Assembly: GCA_035527995.1 (NCBI GenBank)
Contig: DATKZJ010000111.1
Location: 1 to 22,634 of the forward strand
Length of the DNA: 22,634 nucleotides
DNA from: JAFGTF01 sp035527995
GTDB lineage: Bacteria > Spirochaetota > B62-G9 > DRHN01
Direction: 5' to 3'
Within the stretch, counting starts at the first letter, position 1. Each line of letters starts with the position of its first letter. Shown here piece by piece: positions 15,933 through 22,634 of this stretch. The notes under the pieces were generated by a model that ran no database searches, had not been told where the DNA came from, and saw only the letters and a program-made list of their open reading frames with translations. A program made the position numbers and the translations under genes.

Positions 15933-18350
15933 ATGGGAGAAATTCAAAAGATCACCATTTCTGGATTTCGTGGTGTAAACACACCTCCTTTAGAACTTAA
16001 CTTTAAAAAGGGGCATTCTTTTCAATCAATGATGATTTATGGTCGGAATGGTAGCGGAAAAAGCTCTATTGTTGATGCATGGGAATGGCTATACTCTGGT
16101 AAGATAGAGTATCTTTCCCGAGAGGGAGCAGGCCCACAAGCTTATCCTCACAAAGAAGCGAGTGAAGGACAAGCATACATAGAGGTTGAATTCACGGATG
16201 GTAAAATTGGAAAGATTAAGATGGAATATGATCCGAATCGAATTACACATCCAATAATCGAAGGCAACCTACCAAATTTAAGGGAACGTATTCCACATCC
16301 TTGCCATTTAAGATATAGAGACCTAACTGAATTTGTTTATAAGAGGAAAGCGGAAAAGTATGAAATCTTGTCACAGTTTATGGGTTTTGCAAATGCACTT
16401 AATATTCAAAATGATTTACAGAAATGTGCGGGACGATTAGAACAAGAATTAGAAATTTTACAAAAAGATAGCGATAGGCTTGTAGACGATTTTCGAGAAG
16501 TCTCAGAAGAGGAACCTAAAGATATCGAAAATTTCATAAAAATCATAAATACTATATTCGATCGTCAAGGTATTGCACCTGTAAAAGAATTAACTGAAGT
16601 AAAGGCAAGCATTGAAAAATTAAGAGAGCAAGTAGAAGAGGACGAAAAGAGCCAGAAACTTTCGCTATGGAAAGAGATTCAAGGAATTATTAATCGATTC
16701 TATCCTGTGGGAGACATACGCTTAAATATTTCTGAATTTCAGAAAGACCTTATAGCATTTAAACGAGATGAAGAGGAAATATCAAAACTCATTCTTTTAG
16801 ATTTATACGAGAAAGGTATAGAAGCTCTCGAATCTCTAAAAATATATGATAAGTGCCCTTTATGCGATCAACCTTATGAAGGTAATTTAATCGAACATAT
16901 CAAAACTAAACAAGGTCACCTAGATAGATTAAGTAAAAAAAGAAATGAGCTTGATACTAAAAGGAAAACACTGCTTTCATCAATTGATGAGATTATTCAG
17001 AAAATTGATTCTGCTAGTTCGAATTTGGAAGAAAAAAAGCTGGAGCCACCCCTTGTTGAGTTCAAGGAAAATTTGATAACTGTAAAACCACTGTTGAAAG
17101 ATTGTAAGGGTATGCTAGAAACAAAGATAGAAATCATAGACAAAGAATTTGATTTTACTACGAAGGTAAGTACAGAGGGGTATAAATCCTTACTAGCGTC
17201 TGAAAGTGAAATCAGTGAAAAGATTGTAAGACAAGTCGAAATCCTAGAAAAAGACGAATCACGGAGGTCATTAGTTGATGATTTCCAGCGGACAAATAAT
17301 TTGCAGAATAGTTTCATGAATTGGGCTCGATTAAATAAAAAATTCGAAACGCTTGAAGAAATAAAGGATGACTTTGAAAAGATACGAGGTGACTATGTAG
17401 AAGAAACTAAAAGGGGTGTCCAAGCCTCCTTCGATAAAATTTCTTCTGACCTTACTAATTATTTCAAGACTCTAGAGAAGGATTGCGAAGTTGTTGCCAA
17501 TCCTAAAATCAAACTGTTTTCTGAAAAAGATAAGGCGGTTGAGCTTGAAATTATATTTGGTGGCGATCCTATTAGTCCTGCTTATAAGATATTAAGTGAA
17601 TCACAGCTTAATAGCTTTGGACTTTCAATATTTTTAGCTTCTATTAAGAATTTCAACACCGATTTCAAATTTATCATCCTTGATGATGTCATAAATAGTT
17701 TCGATGCTTATAAAAGACCGCGTGTAATTAATTTATTAGAAGAGCACTTTTCTGACTATCAGATTTTACTTCTCACTCATGATTCAATTTGGCTGGATCG
17801 CCTTCAAAGAAGCTTTCCACAGTGGATAAGAAAACACTTTTTTGGTTGGGATTATGCTATAGGTCCAAGGATCGAACCTGGGAAAAATAGTTACGAGCAA
17901 ATAGATGAGTTCCTCACAAAGGATAATCCTACGGAGGCTGGGCGAACATTTGGCGTGTATTTAGAATGGATACTCCAGCTACTTTGTGAAAATTGCGAAG
18001 CCTTAATGAAATATAACAGAAGGAATGAACATAGCCTTTCTGAACTTTTCCAATCATTTAGAGAGAGATTAGAGAAGAAATTAAAGACAACCCATTCAAT
18101 TGTTAAATTAATATCTGATTTTGAAACTGATACAGGATTCAGGAATTTCTGTGCTCATTGGAAAGACCCCGAAATACCTTACACTTCATCAGAAATTGGA
18201 GAGATTGTTGAAAGATGGAAGAATATAGAGACCAAAATCGAGTGTGATAATTGCCACAAATATATAAGATATGAGAAAGTGGATGGATATGAACATGTTT
18301 TCTGCCCTTGTACAAAACTAAACCTTAAGTTAGATAAATACTATAAATGA
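15933..18350 (+). CDS. RloC-like Rad50/SMC-type ATPase with zinc hook, HEPN RNase motif and zinc ribbon
   Basis: An 805-residue protein. Walker A YGRNGSGKSS is at 36-45, followed by a long coiled coil with a Rad50-type zinc hook CPLC at 308-311. The ABC signature region LSESQLNSFGLS is at 554-565, Walker B IILDD at 581-585, D-loop NSFD at 588-591 and H-loop LLLTHD at 612-617. The C-terminal domain shows E678 in RTFGVYLEW and RNFCAH at 737-742, the RNxxxH motif of HEPN RNases; PrrC and RloC anticodon nucleases are HEPN members. A zinc ribbon (C771-x2-C774, C791-x-C793) ends the protein. Known RloC proteins join a zinc-hook ATPase to a tRNA anticodon nuclease and act in phage defence; this is a good match in layout, but target RNA and close relationship are inferred. 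Confidence 0.82.
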   Translation: MGEIQKITISGFRGVNTPPLELNFKKGHSFQSMMIYGRNGSGKSSIVDAWEWLYSGKIEYLSREGAGPQAYPHKEASEGQAYIEVEFTDGKIGKIKMEYDPNRITHPIIEGNLPNLRERIPHPCHLRYRDLTEFVYKRKAEKYEILSQFMGFANALNIQNDLQKCAGRLEQELEILQKDSDRLVDDFREVSEEEPKDIENFIKIINTIFDRQGIAPVKELTEVKASIEKLREQVEEDEKSQKLSLWKEIQGIINRFYPVGDIRLNISEFQKDLIAFKRDEEEISKLILLDLYEKGIEALESLKIYDKCPLCDQPYEGNLIEHIKTKQGHLDRLSKKRNELDTKRKTLLSSIDEIIQKIDSASSNLEEKKLEPPLVEFKENLITVKPLLKDCKGMLETKIEIIDKEFDFTTKVSTEGYKSLLASESEISEKIVRQVEILEKDESRRSLVDDFQRTNNLQNSFMNWARLNKKFETLEEIKDDFEKIRGDYVEETKRGVQASFDKISSDLTNYFKTLEKDCEVVANPKIKLFSEKDKAVELEIIFGGDPISPAYKILSESQLNSFGLSIFLASIKNFNTDFKFIILDDVINSFDAYKRPRVINLLEEHFSDYQILLLTHDSIWLDRLQRSFPQWIRKHFFGWDYAIGPRIEPGKNSYEQIDEFLTKDNPTEAGRTFGVYLEWILQLLCENCEALMKYNRRNEHSLSELFQSFRERLEKKLKTTHSIVKLISDFETDTGFRNFCAHWKDPEIPYTSSEIGEIVERWKNIETKIECDNCHKYIRYEKVDGYEHVFCPCTKLNLKLDKYYK

Positions 18351-18382
18351 ATATCACCAAATTTTGCTATTATAGAATTTCC

Positions 18383-18454
18383 GGGGACATCATACTCTGG
18401 GACACCTTGCCTGGAGACATCATATCTGGAAAATAGGGACAGACCCCGTTTTTC
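18383..18454. mobile_element. Remnant of transposon-end-like repeats
   Basis: GGGGACATCATACTCTGG (18383-18400) is nearly repeated 30 bases on (GGAGACATCATATCTGG, 18413-18429), followed by AAAATAGGGACAGACCCCG. The last motif is familiar, from memory, from the ends of REP/Y1-transposase-associated elements in many environmental bacteria. No transposase gene remains. It begins 32 bases after the RloC-like stop. Confidence 0.4.
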
Positions 18455-18483
18455 AGGGCGTATCTACTTTTTAAACGAAATTC

Positions 18484-18517
18484 GCATATATCTCCATGAT
18501 GGAGTTTTATACGAAAT
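18484..18517. repeat. Imperfect palindrome, right copy of the direct repeat pair
   Basis: Second copy of the element at 14379. The arms TTCGCATATATCTCCA and TGGAGTTTTATACGAA pair at 13 of 16 positions around TGA. It stands about 40 bases before the DUF1330 gene. Confidence 0.6.
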
Positions 18518-18558
18518 AGTGCCGCATAGATTTTTAATTCTTTATAAGGAGAGTAAAA

Positions 18559-18849
18559 ATGCCAGCGTATATCATTGCCCTGCAAGTTATCAATGATAGA
18601 GAAGAGTTGAATAAATATCGAGCCCTTGTTCATGATGTGTTGGATAAGTATGAAGGCAAGATAATAATTAGTAATGAGGATGTGGAGACTCTTGAAGGTA
18701 AATGGCCATACACAAAAACTGTGGTGATTCGTTTTCCATCAATGGAGCAAGCCAAACGCTGGTATGAATCAACGGAATATCAAGATATAATACAGTACCG
18801 TCTTCGTGCCACAACTACCGATCTGATATTGGTTGATGGTAGGGCTTGA
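18559..18849 (+). CDS. DUF1330 family protein
   Basis: The 96-residue protein begins MPAYIIALQVINDREELNKY and ends TTDLILVDGRA, matching the short DUF1330 family with a ferredoxin-like (dimeric alpha-beta barrel) fold; VVIRFPSMEQAKRWYES at 55-71 is the most typical stretch. The biochemical role of the family is not known to me. AAGGAG at 18546-18551, seven bases before the ATG, supports the start. It lies alone in AT-rich accessory DNA, just after the palindromic repeat, and DUF1330 genes are known as integron cassette cargo, but no attC follows it. Confidence 0.85.
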   Translation: MPAYIIALQVINDREELNKYRALVHDVLDKYEGKIIISNEDVETLEGKWPYTKTVVIRFPSMEQAKRWYESTEYQDIIQYRLRATTTDLILVDGRA

Positions 18850-19134
18850 TTTCTCTTTCTCATAAATGAATTTCAGGTATATTGCGGCATTATTTCATAA
18901 AACCACAGTGTAGCAGGCTAAGAAACACTTAGTGCTCCGACGCTCAAACAGGTTGTTGATTCACCTTTGCTTATATTACTGCTTTTGTCCTCTTCAAGCA
19001 ATTTGCCTATAATCCAACATCGACTTCGTTTATAATGGGAACGGTATGAAAAACCTTGCTTGGCGGATTATCTTTCAACCTAGTAAATCACAACGCCCTT
19101 TGACGATGCTGTACTACGATGCTGTGCTTAGCCG
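18850..19134. other. AT-rich intergenic stretch, no gene seen
   Basis: There is no convincing ORF, attC or terminator here. The only structure I see is a short direct repeat ACGATGCTGT (about 19103-19112 and 19116-19125) just before the promoter of the next gene. Confidence 0.5.
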
Positions 19135-19164
19135 TTGACAATTGTATTGCTTCCAGTATACAAT
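19135..19164 (+). promoter_or_regulatory. Sigma-70 type promoter of the isochorismatase-fold gene
   Basis: A consensus -35 TTGACA (19135-19140) is followed after 16 bases by TATACA (19157-19162), or after 18 bases by TACAAT (19159-19164). Transcription would begin near 19170, which rules out TTG 19135 as a start codon and supports ATG 19216. Confidence 0.65.
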
Positions 19165-19215
19165 AAACATCCGAAGTGGAATATAGATTTCAATGATCAC
19201 AAAGAGGTTAAAAAT

Positions 19216-19875
19216 ATGTACGGGTGTCTTAAAAACAAAGGTGCTCTGCTAGTGTCAATGATCTCGATCATCGCATTGTCTGCTATTAGCTATCCAATTC
19301 ATGCTGATAATATCGACACGATAGTAGACCTTTGGGATCAAGTCGAAGCGCCGGCGGCAGTTGAGTTAAAACCGGTTACCATCGTCCCCGGTGAAACAGC
19401 ATTCCTGGTATTAGATATACAACAAGGCGTCTGCAATTCTCAGAGAAGGCCACGGTGTGTTGAGTCTGTTCCAAAGATAAAGATCTTTTTAGAGAAAGCT
19501 AGAGCAAACGGCATCACGATCGTTTATAGCCTTACAAGCAGCGGTACTCCATCAGATATACTGACCGATGTGGCACCTCACACTAACGAGCCAATAGTCA
19601 AGTCAAGCGTAGATAAGTTCTACAATACCGAATTGGAGTCCATTTTACAACAGAAAGGCATAAAAACGGTAATAATTGCTGGCACAACTGCTGAAGGCGC
19701 AGTACTACACACAGCGACCGGGGCCGCTATTCGAGGGTTCCAGGTCATTGTACCGGTTGACGGGATGTCTGCAGGTACTCTCTATGCGGAGCAGTATACA
19801 GCTTGGCATCTTGTCAACGCACCTGGATCGCGGCGAAGGACGACTCTTACTAGCTTCCATTTGATTGGTTTCTGA
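19216..19875 (+). CDS. Secreted isochorismatase-fold (cysteine hydrolase family) protein lacking the usual cysteine
   Basis: From ATG 19216 (AGAGG at 19203-19207 upstream) the protein has 219 residues. A signal peptide covers about 1-29 (KNKGALLVSMISIIALSAIS, then HADN). The mature part is an isochorismatase-like fold: AFLVLDIQQGV with the catalytic aspartate, a lysine in the VKSSVDKFYNTELESIL region, and TVIIAGTTAEGAVLHTATGAAIRGF, where the position usually held by the nucleophilic cysteine (..C-V..TA) is alanine. LYAEQYTAWHLVNAPGSRRR near the end is typical of a sub-family of such secreted proteins. Without the cysteine, amidase chemistry is unlikely; true isochorismatases also lack it, so hydrolysis by the Asp/Lys pair or a non-enzymatic role is possible. 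It has its own promoter. Confidence 0.82.
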   Translation: MYGCLKNKGALLVSMISIIALSAISYPIHADNIDTIVDLWDQVEAPAAVELKPVTIVPGETAFLVLDIQQGVCNSQRRPRCVESVPKIKIFLEKARANGITIVYSLTSSGTPSDILTDVAPHTNEPIVKSSVDKFYNTELESILQQKGIKTVIIAGTTAEGAVLHTATGAAIRGFQVIVPVDGMSAGTLYAEQYTAWHLVNAPGSRRRTTLTSFHLIGF

Positions 19876-19914
19876 TAAAAGACTTCAGCAAGTCGAAATG
19901 TTAATAACATATAA

Positions 19915-19937
19915 GGGGTCAGGTCTACACATTTAAG
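19915..19937. mobile_element. Possible transposon-end remnant
   Basis: GGGGTCAGGTCTACACATTT-type sequence just after the isochorismatase gene resembles, from memory, the ends of Y1-transposase-associated elements. No transposase gene is near. Confidence 0.3.
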
Positions 19938-19959
19938 AAAAATATCAGAAATGTTAAGG

Positions 19960-20033
19960 AACAGGTGTATACTTTACAAACTTTTAAGAAATAGAGACAA
20001 ATATAAGCATCGAATTTCCAAATCACCACCCCC
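19960..20033. repeat. Dispersed repeat, copy 1
   Basis: It runs from ACAGGTGTATACTTT through AAATAGAGACAAATATAAG and GCATCGAA to ACCCC. The whole length aligns with copy 3 at 21271-21334, with small gaps. No ORF is present; the unit is MITE- or REP-like. Confidence 0.65.
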
Positions 20034-20202
20034 TGTCGCCTGCGGCTCAAAGTGAGGCCTTCGGCTCAAATCGAGTCTTCCAACCACGATGCCCTTCCAG
20101 TCGTTGACGCCTACGGCGTCAACTTGAACGAAGTGACCGGAGGGATGAAGAGAGGGTCTTCAAATCGGGTTGCCAGTATGACATTATGGATCCGAACATA
20201 GA
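20034..20202. other. Intergenic stretch with a perfect hairpin, no gene
   Basis: GTTGACGCC (20103-20111) and GGCGTCAAC (20115-20123) form a perfect nine-pair hairpin with loop TAC, followed by GAACGAAGTGACCGGAGGG, which resembles dispersed chromosomal repeat sequence. There is no T tract, so it is not a classical terminator. Confidence 0.45.
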
Positions 20203-20336
20203 GAAAAGTTATCAACAGGGAACAGGCGTATACTTTTTAAACTTTTGAAAAACAGGAGCATCGCCTGTTTTTTCGATATGGTCTGAGACCTGATATTGCA
20301 GGCTAATCGCCGGCTTTAAAAAATAGAGACATCGTA
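20203..20336. repeat. Dispersed repeat, copy 2, apparently interrupted
   Basis: GAAAAGTTATCAACAGGG leads into ACAGGCGTATACTTTTTAAA, CTTTTGAAAA and a GCATCG. AAATAGAGACATCG, the next part of the repeat, reappears about 80 bases on, near 20320. The extra DNA between includes the terminator-like hairpin at 20249. It lies just upstream of the nuclease gene. Confidence 0.55.
20249..20273 (+). terminator. Terminator-like hairpin
   Basis: AAAACAGG (20249-20256) pairs with CCTGTTTT (20264-20271) around AGCATCG, and the T run continues to six bases. It could isolate the nuclease gene from transcription of the isochorismatase gene. Confidence 0.45.
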
Positions 20337-20359
20337 CCCGATTCATGTAATAATTAATC

Positions 20360-21250
20360 GTGCCCTTGTATCAAATAAAAAAGTTTGATTATACCCCCAT
20401 CCTCGGATGGTCTTTGTCACGGTACGACATCTTTCAAACGTGTAAGCGCCGTTATTACTATACCTATTATTCAAAGTTCGATAACGAATACTCCACTGAT
20501 AAAATCCTTTTCCTCAGAGAGATGATCTCAGCGCCTCTGGCAGTGGGGAATGTGGCTCATGAAATGATAAAAACACTGCTGAGAAGACTGCTGAAAGACG
20601 AGGGTACAATCAGGAGAAATAAATTTTTTAATTATACTTTTAGAACTCTCAAAGAGTACTGCAAAAACAACACGTTCAGAGAAACATATTATAAGGAAGC
20701 TTCGAAAATAGATATTTTAGCGATAGAAGATGATGTAAAACTATGTCTTAACAACTTTTTAGACAGCAATAGAGTGACTTGGTTAACAGGTAGAGCTATC
20801 AAAACCAAGAAAGACTGGATATTGGATCCGCCGGGTTACGGTGAATCGAGGATTGATGACCTGAAAGTCTACTCCAAGGTCGACTTTCTGTTCCCGGCTG
20901 ATGACAGTATATATATTATCGACTGGAAGACCGGCAAGCCGTTGGAACAAAAACATTACAAACAGTTGCTTGGGTATACCTCCTGGGCCTCTTACCATCT
21001 GAACATTGCCCCTGATAAAATCATCCCGGTCGTCGCATACCTGAAACCCGAATATGAAGAGAAGGAATACGAATTTACTGAAGATGATATGAAGGTGTTT
21101 TTTTCCTCGATAAAAGGCGAGACATCCGAAATGTATGAATACTGTTCAGATATAGAAGAAAATATTCCAAAACAAAAAGCGTCCTTTATTAAAACAGATA
21201 ACGACAAGATATGCGAAAACTGCAACTTCAGAGAACTTTGTTTTAACTAG
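20360..21250 (+). CDS. Cas4/RecB-like PD-(D/E)XK nuclease with iron-sulfur cysteines
   Basis: The 296-residue protein has a RecB-type nuclease core: SLSRYDIFQTCKRRYYY with first cysteine C28, H67 in GNVAHEMI, D175 in SKVDFLF, D188-W-K190 in IIDWKTG, and Q202 in KQLLGY. C285, C288 and C294 (CENCNFREL C) complete a four-cysteine cluster with C28, the layout of Cas4 and of the AddB nuclease domain, which binds a 4Fe-4S cluster. No helicase or CRISPR genes adjoin it, so it is a solitary nuclease; DNA exonuclease activity is inferred from the family. The start is GTG at 20360 with no strong RBS. Copies of the dispersed repeat lie immediately before and three bases after it, suggesting the gene arrived with them. 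Confidence 0.85.
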   Translation: MPLYQIKKFDYTPILGWSLSRYDIFQTCKRRYYYTYYSKFDNEYSTDKILFLREMISAPLAVGNVAHEMIKTLLRRLLKDEGTIRRNKFFNYTFRTLKEYCKNNTFRETYYKEASKIDILAIEDDVKLCLNNFLDSNRVTWLTGRAIKTKKDWILDPPGYGESRIDDLKVYSKVDFLFPADDSIYIIDWKTGKPLEQKHYKQLLGYTSWASYHLNIAPDKIIPVVAYLKPEYEEKEYEFTEDDMKVFFSSIKGETSEMYEYCSDIEENIPKQKASFIKTDNDKICENCNFRELCFN

Positions 21251-21252
21251 TA

Positions 21253-21334
21253 GAAAAGTTATCCCCAAGGGACAGGCGTATACTTTTGAGAAATAGAGAC
21301 AGATACAAGCATCGAAGTCTCGAATCATTACCCC
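21253..21334. repeat. Dispersed repeat, copy 3
   Basis: GAAAAGTTATCCCCAAGGG (matching the start of copy 2) is followed by ACAGGCGTATACTTTTG, AGAAATAGAGACAGATACAA, GCATCGAA and TTACCCC (matching copy 1). It is thus the fullest copy. It begins three bases after the nuclease stop codon. TTATCCCCA and TTATCAACA at its head are near DnaA-box form, probably by chance. Confidence 0.65.
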
Positions 21335-21380
21335 GCCATAGTACCGCTTTTTTCTGCCCGAAGATAGAGGAGGACGCACC

Positions 21381-22634
21381 GTGAAAATCCGTGACATCGT
21401 TCCAGTAGCCATGGGACAGAAAGAGGCGGATGTCATTCTCAGCAACGCCAGTATCGTCAACGTATTCACAGGAAAAATTGAAGAAGGAAACATCGCCCTG
21501 TTTCGAAAGCGGATCGCCGGCATCGGTGATTATCATGAAGGTAAAAAGGTAATCGACCTGAAGGGCCGTATGATCCTTCCGGGCTTTATCGATGCGCACC
21601 TCCATATCGAAAGCTCCATGGTCTCACCGCGAGAGTTCGCAAGGGCGGTGCTTTCCAAAGGCACTACCACGGTGATCGCCGATCCCCATGAGATCACCAA
21701 TGTGCTCGGAATCGAAGGGCTGGAGTATATGATCCACTCTACGGAGGGGATCCCCCTCAATGTGTATATCGCCCTCCCTTCCGCAGTGCCAGCCACCTCC
21801 ATGGAAACCTCAGGTGCCAGGCTCGGCCCGGAAGACATGGTAAGCCTTGTTGACAAGTATCCTCAGCGTATCATCGCCCTCGGCGAGGTCATGAACTTCC
21901 CCGGGGTGCTTCACACTGACCGGGAGCTCATCGCCAAAATCGAAATCCTGCGCCACGAATACAAGAAGATCGACGGCCACGCTCCGGGTTTGAGCGGTAA
22001 AGAGCTGAACGCCTACATCGATGCGTTCATCCGCTCGGACCATGAGAGCACAACCGCACAAGAGGCCCTGGAGAAGGTGTCAAGGGGCATGCAGGTGCTT
22101 ATAAGGGAGGGAACCGCCGCCAAGAACATGGAAGCCCTGATAAAAGCGGTCGATGTCAAAAACCACGGTTTCTTCTCCTTCTGTACGGATGACAGGGACC
22201 CCCTCGATATCGTCCGTGAGGGCCACATCAACTATCTTATAAAAAAAGCCATCCGTCTGGGTCTGGATCCCATCATCGCCGTTCGTATGGCCACTATCAA
22301 CACGGCCCTTCATTACAACCTGAGGAGTATGGGGGCCATCGCTCCGGGATACAAAGCGGACCTTGTTGTTGTAGACAACCTGGATGACCTCAACATCGAG
22401 ATGGTCATTAAAGATTCCCGCATCGTGGCGGAAAACGAAAGCATAGTCGCGCCTCTGGAAGGTGTCTATCAGAACCTCCCAAAAAGCAGTGTGCGCATGA
22501 CCCTGCCCGAGTATAATGTCGAAACCTTCCGCATACCTGCACGCTCGAGACGAATCCGCGTCATCGGTATGAAAAAAGACGACCTCTATACGGATCATCT
22601 CATCATGGATGCGAAGATAGTAAACGGCCAGGCC
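21381..22634 (+). CDS. ade: Adenine deaminase, 3' end cut by window edge
   Basis: An open frame of 418 codons runs off the window. It starts at GTG 21381 with GAGGAGG at 21367-21373. The amidohydrolase metal motif is DAHLHIESS (71-79), with DPHEITNV at 101-108, GEVMNFPGV at 169-176, GHAPG at 199-203 and CTDDRDP at 268-274, all hallmarks of Ade, which deaminates adenine to hypoxanthine in purine salvage. MATINTALHYNLRSMGAIAPG closes the metal-binding domain. Full-length proteins have roughly 570-600 residues, so about 150-180 are missing only because the window ends. High-GC codon use resembles the chromosomal core, so the accessory stretch ends before it. Confidence 0.93.
   Translation, partial: MKIRDIVPVAMGQKEADVILSNASIVNVFTGKIEEGNIALFRKRIAGIGDYHEGKKVIDLKGRMILPGFIDAHLHIESSMVSPREFARAVLSKGTTTVIADPHEITNVLGIEGLEYMIHSTEGIPLNVYIALPSAVPATSMETSGARLGPEDMVSLVDKYPQRIIALGEVMNFPGVLHTDRELIAKIEILRHEYKKIDGHAPGLSGKELNAYIDAFIRSDHESTTAQEALEKVSRGMQVLIREGTAAKNMEALIKAVDVKNHGFFSFCTDDRDPLDIVREGHINYLIKKAIRLGLDPIIAVRMATINTALHYNLRSMGAIAPGYKADLVVVDNLDDLNIEMVIKDSRIVAENESIVAPLEGVYQNLPKSSVRMTLPEYNVETFRIPARSRRIRVIGMKKDDLYTDHLIMDAKIVNGQA

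Noticed and set aside
18370..18633. 87-codon open frame on the - strand
   Set aside because: It spans repeat remnants and the DUF1330 start in antisense; no RBS or family pattern.
18851..19134. Possible further attC sites after DUF1330
   Set aside because: GTTG-type cores are present (for example at 19134) but none has the GTTRRRY form with a matching RYYYAAC partner.
19135..19215. TTG start for the isochorismatase-fold gene
   Set aside because: The TTG is the -35 box of a near-consensus promoter; the ATG at 19216 has an RBS and starts a signal peptide.
20205..21270. DnaA boxes or an origin (TTATCAACA, TTATCCCCA)
   Set aside because: Only two imperfect boxes, both inside repeat copies, with no dnaA or dnaN and no AT-rich unwinding element arrangement.
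19960..21334. CRISPR-like array next to the Cas4-like nuclease
   Set aside because: The repeats are 60-80 bases, only three, irregularly spaced and separated by a gene; they are dispersed repeats, not CRISPR.

Overview
The window looks like chromosomal DNA from an anaerobic, deltaproteobacteria-like bacterium (Desulfobacterota in the wide sense). This is inferred from gene style and moderately high-GC core genes, not from a marker gene. Core genes lie at both ends (1-14218 and from 21381). Between them is a visibly AT-richer accessory stretch (about 14219-21340).

Left part, + strand. Two adjacent ORFs (9-1418 and 1447-2346) are reciprocal chimeras. The first joins the N-terminal third of a lipoate-protein-ligase-like protein to the C-terminal three quarters of an AMP-forming acyl-CoA synthetase. 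The second joins the synthetase N-terminus to the ligase C-terminus. Swapping the parts back at a shared GGGA gives a normal synthetase of about 517 residues and a normal ligase of about 251. Next come a structured-looking leader and a pentose-phosphate operon: RpiB/LacAB-family isomerase, then transketolase split into N- and C-terminal subunits.

Middle, - strand. A five-gene run (13621 down to 5112), each junction a 4-base ATGA overlap, encodes a secreted TPR-like protein with a TM2-like tail, a zinc-dependent phospholipase C-like protein, an AddB-like Fe-S nuclease, an AddA/RecB-like helicase-nuclease and a carbon-nitrogen hydrolase. A YidD-like protein with a signal peptide lies upstream on the same strand.

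Accessory stretch. A protein of 386 residues sits in what looks like a complete integron gene cassette: left boundary GTTAGGC at 14430, 81-bp attC-like site at 15653-15733. After the attC come a 54-residue ORF and, one base later, an 805-residue Rad50-like ATPase with a CPLC zinc hook, an RNFCAH HEPN RNase motif and a C-terminal zinc ribbon. This is an RloC-like, probably anti-phage, RNase. No integron integrase is visible. Further right are transposon-end-like remnants, a DUF1330 gene, a secreted isochorismatase-fold protein without the usual cysteine, and a Cas4/RecB-like Fe-S nuclease flanked by copies of a dispersed repeat. The window ends inside an adenine deaminase gene.

The two observations most worth checking are the reciprocal synthetase/ligase chimera pair and the cassette-borne RloC-like system with its small partner ORF.
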